From: JADHZC01 sp964409505
GTDB taxonomy: Bacteria > Pseudomonadota > Alphaproteobacteria > Rickettsiales > Rickettsiaceae
Assembly: GCA_964409505.1 (NCBI GenBank)
Contig: CAYPDK010000026.1
Location: 1-17,027, forward strand
Length of the DNA stretch: 17,027 bases
Direction: 5' to 3'
The position numbers and the translations under genes are program-made. How positions within the stretch are numbered: position 1 is the first letter of the stretch; each line of letters starts with the position of its first letter. Shown in pieces: positions 5,607-14,348 of this stretch. Under the pieces are notes generated by a model that made no database searches, was not told where the DNA came from, and was given only the letters and a program-made list of their open reading frames with translations.

Positions 5607-7592
5607 TCAAACCGACTTAACTACATCTGTGTTTAGGTTTAAAAAACTCCTCATTTGCTTTGAACGGGTCGGATGTTTAAGCTTTCGTAGAGCCTTTGCC
5701 TCTATTTGTCTAATTCTTTCCCTTGTTACTTGGAACTGTTTACCAACCTCCTCGAGAGTAGAATCAGAAGACATACCAATACCAAATCTCATTCTCAAGA
5801 CTCTCTCTTCCCTAGGGCTAAGACTTGATAATATCCTAGTTGTTGTTTCCTTCAAGTTAGTACGTATTGCAGCCTCTATAGGCTGTAGAGCATTTTTGTC
5901 CTCTATAAAATCTCCTAAGGAACCTCCATCTTCCTCCCCTACAGGACTCTCTAGACTAATAGGTTCCTTAGCTATTTTTAAAACTTTTTTAACTTTTTCT
6001 ACAGAAATAGCGAGTTTTTTAGCAATTTCACTAGAAGTAGGTTCATATCCAAGTTCAAGAGCCATTTGACGAGAAGTACGAATAATCTTATTGATGGTCT
6101 CAATCATATGCACAGGAATTCTGATAGTTCGAGCTTGATCTGCAATAGATCTGGTAATAGCCTGTCTAATCCACCAAGTAGCGTAAGTAGAAAATTTAAA
6201 ACCTCGAGTGTATTCAAATTTATCAACCGCTTTCATAAGACCAATATTCCCTTCTTGAATCAAGTCAAGAAAATGTAATCCTCTATTGGAGTATTTCTTA
6301 GCAATCGAAATAACAAGCCTTAAATTGGATTCTACCATTTCTTTCTTAGCTTTTTTAGACTCTCTTTCTCCTTTTTTAATAAGTAGTACCATATGCTTAT
6401 ACTCCTCTATTGGGAACAGAATTTCCTGCTTAATTAGTGTCAATTTTCTAATTGCAGCACCTATATATTCTGACTCATTTTTTAAGAAGGAGCTCCAATT
6501 CTCTTTTATAAAAACTTCATTTTGGGTAGAATCCCCTTTAATTAAAAGAAGTGAGTCAAGTCCTTGAGTAATATCAGATTTATTAATACTATATTCCAGG
6601 GCTTTGTCATAAAAAATTTTTTCTTGGGATAAAATATCATCATACTGAGTATATATCCTATTTTTAATCTTCTCTATATTGTGATTACTGATATAACAAG
6701 ATTCTATGAGAGAAATTATTTGATCTATCTTTTCTTCATATGAATTCTGTTCTTTTCCTTTCATGTTCTTAAAATAATTCGAGCTGTTCTTTTCAATTTT
6801 CTGCAATAAATCTAAATAAATATCATTAATTTGTTGCATTTTATAAGTTACATCATTAACCAAAGAAGCCTCTATTTTAGATACAGAATCACTAGTTTTT
6901 TTGTTATTAAATTCAGATGATGTCACCTCCTCATTAGAAGAAACAATATTTTGTGAAAATTCTTCCCCTGAATCCACAGAGTTCTTACTAAGAATAGCAT
7001 CAAAATCTACCAATTCCCTAATAGAGATATTCTCATTTAGCAAATCTTTATATAATTTAATAAAAAACTTCATAGATAAAGGATTAGAACATATAGAGCG
7101 CAGCATTAAAATTTTCCCCTCATGCATAGCTTTAGCAATAACAACCTCACTCTCTCTGGATAGAAGCCCTACCCCTCCGATATCTCGAAGATATAACCTA
7201 ACAGGATCATCCGTAATCCCCAAGTCATCTCCATCCTCTGATAGAGTAGCCTCTTCTTCTTTAGAAGGGTCTACTTCTTTTTCTAAGATAGAGTCTACAC
7301 TTTTTTCATTTTGAGACTCGTCACTTTTACTAGAAATAATATCTTCTACACCACTTTCGGGTGAGAATTTTGTATATTCCTCGTCTATAATATTCACATT
7401 TTCCTCAGCTAAGATAGAAACAGTATTTTCAATTTCTTCTATCGAGATATTTTTCTTGAGTCCAATTGAATCATTTATCTGGTCATAAGTAACAAACCCT
7501 TGTTTTTTACCTATATCTAACAAACTCTTCTTATTATTACTATTATTTTTTGAATTTTTGACAGTAAGATTTACTTCATTATTTTTATTCAT
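5607..7592 (-). CDS. rpoD: Primary RNA polymerase sigma factor (sigma-70)
   Basis: Directs RNA polymerase to housekeeping promoters. The 661 residues show the full order of a primary sigma factor: region 1.1 (about 24-72), an acidic low-complexity linker (about 80-125), region 1.2 (DDPVRLYLRDIGGVGLLSRE, 128-147), a long divergent non-conserved region (about 165-415), regions 2.1-2.4 (NLRLVISIAKKYSNRGL to YATWWIRQAITR, about 423-481), region 3 (to about 575) and region 4 (LSPREERVLRMRFGIG to VTRERIRQIEAKALRKLKHP, about 591-641). The -10-reading helix (TYATWWIRQAI) and the -35-reading helix-turn-helix are strictly conserved, which fits the near-consensus promoters seen in this window. The divergent middle region is typical of reduced genomes. 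The ATG at 7592 is 13 bases after the dnaG stop, so the two are almost surely co-transcribed, the classical dnaG-rpoD arrangement. Confidence 0.97.
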   Translation of the reverse strand: MNKNNEVNLTVKNSKNNSNNKKSLLDIGKKQGFVTYDQINDSIGLKKNISIEEIENTVSILAEENVNIIDEEYTKFSPESGVEDIISSKSDESQNEKSVDSILEKEVDPSKEEEATLSEDGDDLGITDDPVRLYLRDIGGVGLLSRESEVVIAKAMHEGKILMLRSICSNPLSMKFFIKLYKDLLNENISIRELVDFDAILSKNSVDSGEEFSQNIVSSNEEVTSSEFNNKKTSDSVSKIEASLVNDVTYKMQQINDIYLDLLQKIEKNSSNYFKNMKGKEQNSYEEKIDQIISLIESCYISNHNIEKIKNRIYTQYDDILSQEKIFYDKALEYSINKSDITQGLDSLLLIKGDSTQNEVFIKENWSSFLKNESEYIGAAIRKLTLIKQEILFPIEEYKHMVLLIKKGERESKKAKKEMVESNLRLVISIAKKYSNRGLHFLDLIQEGNIGLMKAVDKFEYTRGFKFSTYATWWIRQAITRSIADQARTIRIPVHMIETINKIIRTSRQMALELGYEPTSSEIAKKLAISVEKVKKVLKIAKEPISLESPVGEEDGGSLGDFIEDKNALQPIEAAIRTNLKETTTRILSSLSPREERVLRMRFGIGMSSDSTLEEVGKQFQVTRERIRQIEAKALRKLKHPTRSKQMRSFLNLNTDVVKSV

Positions 7593-7605
7593 CTAGTTCT
7601 TAGAC

Positions 7606-9405
7606 CTATTCGTTAAAAGAATTTATTTCTAGAAAAACTCTATTTATTTCACTCAGGTAATTCATACATCTTATATGAAAGTTCTCATCTTGATTACGCA
7701 ATACCAATTTTTGGTACTCCTTTTTAAGAAGGAGTAGATATCTTTTTTTTTCAAACCACCTAAACACACCTACAATATCAACTTTTTTTTGCTCCAAATC
7801 ACAATTACAATCTATAATGCCTAGATCGTCCAGATAAACTCTAACTCTATTAAAAAGTACAATAAAAATACCATTATATCCAGTTTTTTCTATTTTTTCT
7901 AAAAGACTCTTTGAATTATGCTCAAATAAGTGTATTTCTTCACAAATCCAGTTTTTAAAATCATCTACCAGAGCATCATAGAACACCATCTGTTCGAAAG
8001 ATTGTTCTATCTCAAAATCCTGTAATATCTCGATATTCATGGAAATAAAAGCTATTATAGCCGCTTCTATGAATTCTATTTCATCATATTTTTTAATATT
8101 AACAACCCTTAAATCCCCATGAATATCAGATAAGACTTTATGTCTTCCCATATTTTTTTGTACTTCCCAACATTTAGAGCTAAAAAATCGTTGAAAATTT
8201 TGCCTAACTAAAAAATCTGTAATTTTATCTGAATATTGCTTAAGTATGTGCTGTAATTTTGTCAGTTCTTCAGGAGATGAAATAGCTACACCACCATTTT
8301 TATCATATTCAAGTCTCCAAATCATCTCAGACAAGGAAATACGAGCATCAAAAAATTCAGATAGCCCATTCTTATCCGAAAAATTCATGTAGTCTGCAGG
8401 ATCTGATTTATCTGGGAGATTAATAAAAGAGACTTTTTGTTTAGGAGATAAATGAATTAAGGTCTCTTGGATAACTCTATCTGATGCTCTGATACCAGCT
8501 AAATCCTGATCAAAACAAATAACAAGCTCTTCTATGTCAGGCCATATTTTTTGTAAATGTTTTTTTGAGAAAGAAGTTCCAAGTATAGCTACGGTTTCCT
8601 CAAATCCATTTTTAAAAAAGGAAATGACATCCGTATATCCCTCAACTAGTATTAATCGCTTTTTAGCAATCATAGACCTATATGCATTATTTTCTCCATA
8701 AAAAGTCTCAGCTTTTTTAAAAATTAGAGTTTCAGGAGAGTTAAGATATTTAGAACCAAATTTAGAATCCAAACTTCTCCCTCCAAAGGCAACAATTTTT
8801 CCATATTTATTTTTTATAGGAAAGATAATCCTTTTAATAAAAAACTCTTGTACATATCCATCATATTTTTTCGATACCAAGCCCAAATTGATAAGGTCTT
8901 CAATATTAATATCTTTTTTTTGTGCAAATTTAACCAACGAGCCATATCCAGGAGCGTATCCTATTGAAAATTTTTGTATCATCTGTTGATCAATTCCTCT
9001 TGAGTACAAATATTTTTGTATATTATCCGATAGATTAGATTCAAAAAACTTTGAGACACTTTCCATTATTTTATAGTATCGCTCATAGAGTAATGATTTA
9101 TGAAGTTCTTGATCAGATGGAGGAATTATAGAGTATTCTTTAGCTATTTGCAAAGCTGCTTCTTGGTATTTTACAGATGATAGATCAGATAAAAAACCAA
9201 TAACATCTCCATGAGCTCCACAACCAAAACAATGATAAAAACGCTTTGCATCATTTACAGAAAAAGAGGGGCTCTTTTCTCTATGAAAAGGACATAATCC
9301 TAAATACTCCTTCCCTTTTTTGGTAAGATTGATTTTTTTTCTTATAAATTCCGAAATTAAAACCCGTTCTTTAATTTTCTGATAAAAACTACTATAATTT
9401 TTCAT
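7606..9405 (-). CDS. dnaG: DNA primase
   Basis: Makes the RNA primers for leading-strand starts and Okazaki fragments at the replication fork. The 599-residue length is normal. The N-terminal CHC2 zinc-binding domain is complete: Cys38 and His41 in GLCPFHREKSPSFSV, Cys59 and Cys62 in FYHCFGCGAHGDV. The catalytic core follows (YLYSRGI to FGGRSL, about 130-211), then the Toprim fold with the metal-binding glutamate in LILVEGYTDV (E255) and FDQDLAG (298-304). The C-terminal 200 residues, expected to bind the DnaB helicase, show little visible conservation. The ATG at 9405 is the first good start; a possible promoter lies 31 bases upstream. It is the first protein gene of the dnaG-rpoD pair; the rpsU gene that precedes dnaG in enterobacteria is absent here. 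Confidence 0.96.
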   Translation of the reverse strand: MKNYSSFYQKIKERVLISEFIRKKINLTKKGKEYLGLCPFHREKSPSFSVNDAKRFYHCFGCGAHGDVIGFLSDLSSVKYQEAALQIAKEYSIIPPSDQELHKSLLYERYYKIMESVSKFFESNLSDNIQKYLYSRGIDQQMIQKFSIGYAPGYGSLVKFAQKKDINIEDLINLGLVSKKYDGYVQEFFIKRIIFPIKNKYGKIVAFGGRSLDSKFGSKYLNSPETLIFKKAETFYGENNAYRSMIAKKRLILVEGYTDVISFFKNGFEETVAILGTSFSKKHLQKIWPDIEELVICFDQDLAGIRASDRVIQETLIHLSPKQKVSFINLPDKSDPADYMNFSDKNGLSEFFDARISLSEMIWRLEYDKNGGVAISSPEELTKLQHILKQYSDKITDFLVRQNFQRFFSSKCWEVQKNMGRHKVLSDIHGDLRVVNIKKYDEIEFIEAAIIAFISMNIEILQDFEIEQSFEQMVFYDALVDDFKNWICEEIHLFEHNSKSLLEKIEKTGYNGIFIVLFNRVRVYLDDLGIIDCNCDLEQKKVDIVGVFRWFEKKRYLLLLKKEYQKLVLRNQDENFHIRCMNYLSEINRVFLEINSFNE

Positions 9406-9435
9406 ATTGTATAAAAATTCACTATTTTTATTTTT

Positions 9436-9464
9436 TGTATAGTTAAGATAAATTTACTATTCAA
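9436..9464 (-). promoter_or_regulatory. Candidate promoter of dnaG-rpoD
   Basis: On the minus strand TTGAAT (9464-9459) and TATACA (9441-9436) are 17 bases apart; each matches the consensus at four of six bases. The predicted start is about 25 bases before the dnaG ATG. In such AT-rich DNA, chance matches of this quality are common, so this is tentative. Confidence 0.35.
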
Positions 9465-9598
9465 AATAACAAACATTAAGCTTTACTAATATTCTATTAG
9501 AATCAATATCCTTATTCAAGTCTTATACACATATTTCTATCCTTTACAAAAATCCTTCAATAAATTTTATAAATATAATATTCTATAAATTACTTCAC

Positions 9599-9670
9599 AG
9601 CACTAGATTGGAGTCGAACCAATATCTTTACCTTCGGAGGGTAACACTCTATCCATTGAGCTACAAGTGC
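9599..9670 (-). tRNA. tRNA-Arg (anticodon CCG)
   Basis: Reads CGG codons. The 72-base gene folds as a full cloverleaf on the minus strand: acceptor GCACTTG with CTAGTGC, D-stem GCTC with GAGT (one G-T pair), anticodon stem TTACC with GGTAA around loop CTCCGAA, a 4-base variable loop, and T-stem ATTGG with CCAAT around TTCGACT. The anticodon CCG is at 9637-9635. The acceptor has one T-T mismatch (positions 6 and 67). The discriminator base is T and the CCA end is not encoded, so it must be added by a nucleotidyltransferase. The gene lies 193 bases upstream of dnaG on the same strand. Confidence 0.92.
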
Positions 9671-9788
9671 ATTTTTATCAAAATTTAGTTCTCTTCATTT
9701 TGTTTTTACTTATTAAACATTTTTAATATAATATATAAATAAGATATAGTTATAGTTATAATTAAACCTAATAAGTAGAATTTAGACA

Positions 9789-9817
9789 TTGACTTTTAGA
9801 TCAAAATTTAATTTAAA
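9789..9817 (+). promoter_or_regulatory. Candidate promoter of mreD-mrdA
   Basis: TTGACT at 9789-9794 (five of six) is followed after 17 bases by TTTAAA at 9812-9817 (four of six). Transcription would start about 20 bases before the mreD ATG. The -35 element is good; the -10 element is weak. Confidence 0.35.
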
Positions 9818-9844
9818 CTACCCCAAGTACCAAAAATAAGTAAC

Positions 9845-10366
9845 ATGTATAGTATTACAAAACATCTTACACAAGTACTATTTTTTTTATGCTCTATCAT
9901 ATTATGCTCTTTTATAAAAAGCCTCAGCTTGAAATTTAACACAACTGAGCTATTTTATCCAGATTTTTTACTTATCTTTTATCTTAGCTTAAAAGAAAAT
10001 ATTATAAATAAAGATACTATCTTTACACTAATTTTAATTTTAGCCTTGGATGGTTTAAATAACACTAATTTGTGCACTATAAGCATAGCAACTGTTTTAA
10101 TAAATCTCCTGATAAGAAAATACACCAATTTTAAGAAAAAGGACATAATAAACTTTCCCTTGTTAAGCTATTACTTCATTTTCTTTATACTTATTATCAC
10201 AAAGCTAATAGATATGGTTGTTATAGAAACAAATTTTTCTTATAATTCTTTTCAATCTATGTTAACACTAAAAACCTTTATAATGTTTTTTTTCAATTCG
10301 TTAATCTTGCATTTCATATTTAGAATATTTATTTTATTGGAGAATAAATTAAATCCCCATCACTAA
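9845..10366 (+). CDS. mreD: Rod shape-determining membrane protein MreD
   Basis: A 173-residue integral membrane protein with about five hydrophobic segments, the size and layout of MreD, a component of the elongasome that guides side-wall peptidoglycan synthesis. The motif YPDFLLIFYLSL (about residues 38-49) matches the conserved proline-aspartate segment after the first helix. The strongest support is the position: its stop codon is two bases before the start of mrdA (PBP2), a conserved neighbour of mreD. MreD is weakly conserved in sequence, so the name depends partly on this context. mreB and mreC, usually just upstream, are not in this window; a divergent tRNA-dnaG-rpoD block is there instead. 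Confidence 0.75.
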   Translation: MYSITKHLTQVLFFLCSIILCSFIKSLSLKFNTTELFYPDFLLIFYLSLKENIINKDTIFTLILILALDGLNNTNLCTISIATVLINLLIRKYTNFKKKDIINFPLLSYYFIFFILIITKLIDMVVIETNFSYNSFQSMLTLKTFIMFFFNSLILHFIFRIFILLENKLNPHH

Positions 10367-10368
10367 AA

Positions 10369-12129
10369 ATGGACACCCAAAAAGAAATATATGCTTCAAA
10401 CATCTCGAGAAGAGCACTTTTAGTAGGAGCTTGTAAATTAGGCGCATTAGCTCTACTAGCCTCAAAAAGCTTTTATATACAATTAACTCAGAGTTTTAAA
10501 TACAGCAAATTATCCGACAGAAATAGAATAGAAATCAAACCACTTCCTGCAATAAGGGGAGAAATTTATGATATATATGGAATTCCATTAGCACTAAATA
10601 GACATGTATTTAAACTATACATGAAAAAAACAGATAATTTATACCTAGCACAAGAAATACAATTAATAAAAAATATATTAAATTTAGACAAAAATCAGGA
10701 AAATCTTTTTTTAAATTCCAACAAAATAAATGCACTTCCTAGATTAATCAAAAGTGATTTAAGCTGGAAAGAGATATCATTAATAGAAGAAAATGAGACT
10801 AATTTAAAAAATTTTTTTTTAGAAATTGAAAATGCAAGAAAATACCTGTATGGAGAGACTTTAGGACATATACTTGGATACACTGGAATCACAAATCAAC
10901 AAGATACAAAAATGTCTTTAAATAGATCTGGCATAAGCGGTCTTGAACTATATTATGAGACTACGTTAAGAGGAGTGCCCGGGTACAAAGAAGTAGAGCG
11001 AAACGCAAAGGGAAAAAAAATAAAACTACTTAATCAAGTAAACACAATAAAGGGGCAAGATCTAAAAACTAATATAGACATTAGCTTACAAGCAAAAGTA
11101 TCCGAATTATTACCAAGTACCCCTTCAGCAGCAATTGTTGTTGAATGTAATACCGGTAATATAGTATCCTTAGTGTCAAAGCCAAATTTTGATTCTAATA
11201 ATCTTGAAAATTTTAATTATGAATATTGGAATAATATAAATATAAATCCTGAAAAACCTCTCTTAAACAAAGCGATCCAAGGAGTTTATTCTCCTGGCTC
11301 CATATTTAAGATTATAACAACACTTGCAGCACTTGAATATGGTATCAACCCAAAGCAAAAATTTAAATGTACAGGAAATAATTACCTAGGAAAATTTAAC
11401 TTTCGATGTGCTAAAAAAATTGGTCATGGATACTTAGATATGGAGGAGGCATTACAATATTCGTGTAACAGTTATATGTATCAAGTATCCAAACTAATTC
11501 CACAAGAAAAACTAATTGAAACCGCCCACGCACTTGGCATAGGTGAGTTAACTAATATAGATATACCTAACGAAAAAAAGGGACTATTACCTTTAAAAAG
11601 TTGGAAAATCAAAAAATTTGGATCTAGGTGGAGCGCTGGGGATAGTTTTAACTTATCCATAGGACAAGGATTTATTTTAACAACTCCTATACAACTTTTA
11701 ATGCTCATTTCAGCAATTGGTAATAATGGAAAATTATTCACTCCAAATATAGCGAATCGGGCTTTAAATTTTAGAGAAATACCAATATCTAAAGAAAGTT
11801 TAAAAATAATACAAAGCGCCCTTTACAAGGCGATCAACAACGAAGGTGGTACAGGTTATAGAAGTAAATTAGCTCATAAATTTATACAAATGTCAGGAAA
11901 AACAGGAACAGTCCAAGTATATAAAAAAACTATAAAAAATGAGAATCTAAGTAGTTCTAGTACTGAAACAATTAAACGCAACCATTCATCATTTGTTGGT
12001 TATATGCCATCAACAAATCCGCAATTTGCAATATCAATTATTTGTGAACATATGGGAGATGGAGCAAGTCTTGCTGCTCCATTAGCTAAACAAATTTTTT
12101 CTTACATGATAAAACAGTATTCTCTATAA
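10369..12129 (+). CDS. mrdA: Penicillin-binding protein 2, elongation transpeptidase
   Basis: Cross-links peptidoglycan during cell elongation, working in the inner membrane with RodA and MreBCD. The 586 residues contain an N-terminal membrane anchor (ALLVGACKLGALALLASKSF, about 16-35), a pedestal domain with the motif PAIRGEIYDIYGIPLALN (60-77), and a transpeptidase domain with all three active-site motifs: S311-IFK (SPGSIFKIITTLAA), S365-C-N367, and K511-TGT. The segment CTGNNYLGKFNFRCAKKIGH (334-353) matches the Cys/His-containing loop typical of PBP2 rather than PBP3. The ATG follows the mreD stop by two bases, so translation is probably coupled. No terminator is seen after the gene; a promoter for the next gene begins 13 bases past its stop. 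The gene looks intact, which implies that the organism still makes peptidoglycan. Confidence 0.95.
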   Translation: MDTQKEIYASNISRRALLVGACKLGALALLASKSFYIQLTQSFKYSKLSDRNRIEIKPLPAIRGEIYDIYGIPLALNRHVFKLYMKKTDNLYLAQEIQLIKNILNLDKNQENLFLNSNKINALPRLIKSDLSWKEISLIEENETNLKNFFLEIENARKYLYGETLGHILGYTGITNQQDTKMSLNRSGISGLELYYETTLRGVPGYKEVERNAKGKKIKLLNQVNTIKGQDLKTNIDISLQAKVSELLPSTPSAAIVVECNTGNIVSLVSKPNFDSNNLENFNYEYWNNININPEKPLLNKAIQGVYSPGSIFKIITTLAALEYGINPKQKFKCTGNNYLGKFNFRCAKKIGHGYLDMEEALQYSCNSYMYQVSKLIPQEKLIETAHALGIGELTNIDIPNEKKGLLPLKSWKIKKFGSRWSAGDSFNLSIGQGFILTTPIQLLMLISAIGNNGKLFTPNIANRALNFREIPISKESLKIIQSALYKAINNEGGTGYRSKLAHKFIQMSGKTGTVQVYKKTIKNENLSSSSTETIKRNHSSFVGYMPSTNPQFAISIICEHMGDGASLAAPLAKQIFSYMIKQYSL

Positions 12130-12142
12130 ATAATTTTTATAT

Positions 12143-12172
12143 TTGATATAGACCTCGTAACAAATTTATATT
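12143..12172 (+). promoter_or_regulatory. Predicted promoter of the YfgM-like/bamB pair
   Basis: TTGATA at 12143-12148 and TATATT at 12167-12172, each five of six bases, are 18 bases apart. The start of transcription would be near 12179, some 30 bases before the ATG at 12211. A small inverted repeat (CTTGA, one base, TCAAG) lies at 12175-12185, at the predicted start. Confidence 0.5.
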
Positions 12173-12210
12173 ATCTTGAGTCAAGAGATCAAATTTTATA
12201 TTTGCTAAAA

Positions 12211-12852
12211 ATGATTAAATTTAAAAAAAAACTTTTTGATAACAAAATCTTGAGTACCTTTACTAGATACAAATTTATAGTCTTACTATTTTGTATAATA
12301 TGCTTGATACCTAGTGTTTTCTTGATATTAAACTCTGTTGAAAAAAACAGTCTAAAAAGACAGGATGCATTTACCGCACTAAGTGATTTATTACCTCAAA
12401 GCAATAAAAATGACAAAGAAATTTTCTTTATACAAGATAAAATTGAAAATTCTGATATAAAAAAACATAAAGAATTAAAGGATTTAATACTTGCTCTTAC
12501 AAAAGCACAAAAAGGAAGAATAGAAGAAAGTTTAAATATTTTAGAACAAATAATAAATAAAGAAAATTATTCAAACATAACAAAATCATTTGCTTCGATC
12601 AATTTCGTAAGCATCTTACTTAATAAAAACACGCTCCTAGAAGAAGAGGAATTAAAAATAAAAAAATATTTAGATTTTTTTCAAAATGAAAAGCAAAAAT
12701 ATTTTCACTTCGCAACCCTGTTAAAAGCATTATTTCACCAAAAAATCAACCAATCAGACTTAGCAAAAAGTTTTGCGATGCAGTTACTCAATAATGAGTT
12801 AACTCCAAGCCTGATCAAAGATCAAGCAAGCGCATTATTGCTGCAAAATTAA
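12211..12852 (+). CDS. YfgM-like membrane-anchored protein with helical repeats
   Basis: A 213-residue protein with a short basic N-terminus, one membrane segment (FIVLLFCIICLIPSVFLIL, about residues 24-42) and a helical, Lys/Glu-rich outer domain. The pattern ALTKAQKGRIEESLNILEQI, then FASINFVSILLN and LLKALFHQKINQSDLAKSFA, looks like degenerate TPR-type repeats. In many proteobacteria a protein of this type (YfgM family) is encoded directly before bamB and acts at the periplasmic face of the inner membrane, linked to the Sec translocon. The same order here, 26 bases before bamB, is the main reason for the call. The ATG at 12211 is preferred over a TTG nine bases upstream because of the better codon and promoter spacing. 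The sequence itself is poorly conserved. Confidence 0.6.
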   Translation: MIKFKKKLFDNKILSTFTRYKFIVLLFCIICLIPSVFLILNSVEKNSLKRQDAFTALSDLLPQSNKNDKEIFFIQDKIENSDIKKHKELKDLILALTKAQKGRIEESLNILEQIINKENYSNITKSFASINFVSILLNKNTLLEEEELKIKKYLDFFQNEKQKYFHFATLLKALFHQKINQSDLAKSFAMQLLNNELTPSLIKDQASALLLQN

Positions 12853-12878
12853 AAAAGAATAAGAACTTAAAATTTACT

Positions 12879-14192
12879 ATGAAAAAAAAAATTATACAAA
12901 TAATAAGTATAAAGGTTACTCTATTGTTAATGCTTCAAATAACATCTTGTGTAAGTAAGAATAACACTCTAGAGAAAAATCTTATAAAAAATATAACTGA
13001 AGAACAACCTTTAATAGATGGAACTTTTACATTAGATAAATCTACGCTAAGAAATGTAGTAAATGCTGAGTTAAAAAGAGAAAATTTTGAAAGATACCAA
13101 CTAACAAATCATAAAATTATAAGCAATATAGAAATATGTAATGACAATGTATATATTCTTGATAATGAGAATAACGTTGTATCTTTTTCCTTAAAAGAAA
13201 GAAAGATTAAGTGGACTCATAAATTACAAGATGCTGACAAAGACTGTTTTATAGGAGGTGTAAGCTATGATCACGGCAAATTATATGTAAATAATGGGTC
13301 TACGTTCCTTATAATATTGGATGGAGATAATGGAGAAGAAATATTTCGTAAATCTTTTTACAACCCAGTGTATCATAAAGCACATGTTTTAAGTAAAAAT
13401 GTAGTACTAGTACAAACTATTAACAATAACCTTTTTGCATTCGATACACACAATACAAAAGTTTTGTGGAATAATAATGATGATATGTCTTCTGGATCCA
13501 CAAAATTTTTTGAGCACGTCATCGTATCTTCTATAGAAAATCCAGCAACAAATTCTATTATCTCTTTCTTAGGGTCTGAAAAAATCGTTTGTATTGATAA
13601 AAATTCTGGTAATATCATTTGGGCATTTCATATTTCTAATGTATTTCCCTCTACAGAAAAATATAATATAAAAAATGCTCTACTGACCTCAAAACCAATC
13701 ATTCAAGGTGAAAATTTATATCTAACATTAAATTGTCATCTGCTAAAAATAAACACAACTGATGGAACAGAAATTTGGAAAAAAAATATGTATTTTGGTA
13801 CATTAACAAGTATTGATTTTCTAGGCGAGAATATATTGGTTAGTTCTATTTTTCAAAATAAAATATTTTCATTTAATGGCTCCGACGGAAAACTTAACTG
13901 GATAGGTTATCTAAACAAAAAAGATACTTATTCAAGCGATGAGGATGATTTTATAACAAATCAACAAATACCTTTTTTAATAATCTCAAAAAGTGATAAT
14001 TTATTTGCTCTCAATCTCATTCATACAAATAACCTAATTTATACATTCAAATATGACGAAAATTTAAAAAAATTCGAAAATATTTCTTCTAATAGCACAA
14101 AATTTATGAAGGAATTAATAGAATGCTCCTCTTTAAACAGTAAGGAATTGCTTCTAGCAAATGCGCAATATATATTCGTACACAAAAGATAA
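12879..14192 (+). CDS. bamB: Outer-membrane assembly lipoprotein BamB
   Basis: Part of the BAM complex that inserts beta-barrel proteins into the outer membrane. Residues 1-23 are a lipoprotein signal peptide with lipobox ITSC, so Cys24 would be lipidated. The rest is a PQQ-type beta-propeller; repeats are visible as VVSFSLKERKIKWTHKL, LIILDGDNGEEIFRKSF, LFAFDTHNTKVLWNN, IVCIDKNSGNIIWAFHI, LLKINTTDGTEIWKKNM and IFSFNGSDGKLNWIGYL, each with a [DN]-x-x-[NDT]-G-x-x-x-W-type turn. At 437 residues it is somewhat longer than usual for BamB. It follows the YfgM-like gene by 26 bases, a common pairing; der, which often follows bamB, is not here. A generic PQQ-propeller protein is the alternative, but signal, repeats and neighbour all point to BamB. 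Confidence 0.88.
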   Translation: MKKKIIQIISIKVTLLLMLQITSCVSKNNTLEKNLIKNITEEQPLIDGTFTLDKSTLRNVVNAELKRENFERYQLTNHKIISNIEICNDNVYILDNENNVVSFSLKERKIKWTHKLQDADKDCFIGGVSYDHGKLYVNNGSTFLIILDGDNGEEIFRKSFYNPVYHKAHVLSKNVVLVQTINNNLFAFDTHNTKVLWNNNDDMSSGSTKFFEHVIVSSIENPATNSIISFLGSEKIVCIDKNSGNIIWAFHISNVFPSTEKYNIKNALLTSKPIIQGENLYLTLNCHLLKINTTDGTEIWKKNMYFGTLTSIDFLGENILVSSIFQNKIFSFNGSDGKLNWIGYLNKKDTYSSDEDDFITNQQIPFLIISKSDNLFALNLIHTNNLIYTFKYDENLKKFENISSNSTKFMKELIECSSLNSKELLLANAQYIFVHKR

Positions 14193-14209
14193 AATTATAA
14201 CATTTTATC
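14188..14209 (+). terminator. Possible terminator overlapping the bamB stop
   Basis: GATAAAAT and ATTTTATC form a perfect 8-base stem with a 6-base loop; the stop codon of bamB lies inside the first arm. No T-run follows and the stem is AT-rich, so it is weak. The presence of a new promoter at 14271 makes an end of transcription here plausible. Confidence 0.3.
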
Positions 14210-14270
14210 AATAACCTTTCAAAATGAACATATTTTTGAAGACATTCTCACAAAAAAGAGATTTTTTAGT

Positions 14271-14299
14271 TTGACTGAAGAAATCTTTTATGTGATAAT
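14271..14299 (+). promoter_or_regulatory. Predicted promoter of pal(-rpoH)
   Basis: TTGACT at 14271-14276 and GATAAT at 14294-14299, each five of six bases, are separated by 17 bases. Transcription would begin near 14306, about 43 bases before the pal ATG at 14349. The site overlaps an upstream in-frame TTG and extra codons, which therefore should not be part of the protein. Confidence 0.55.
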
Positions 14300-14348
14300 C
14301 ATGCGTGTGATTGTATTCTTATATATTAGATGCGCAAGCAAATGTACT

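Noticed and set aside
5590..6567. Plus-strand open frames opposite rpoD
   Set aside because: They lie antisense to a strongly conserved sigma factor, are Ser/Leu/Phe-rich and show no motif; they are shadows of rpoD.
9406..9844. Integration site at the tRNA-Arg gene
   Set aside because: No integrase, no duplicated tRNA 3' end and no mobile genes are seen on either side.
12202..12210. TTG start for the YfgM-like protein
   Set aside because: An ATG three codons later is the better start; the difference is only three residues.
14271..14348. N-terminal extension of Pal from a TTG start
   Set aside because: A -35/-10 promoter pair occupies this segment and the lipoprotein signal begins cleanly at ATG 14349.
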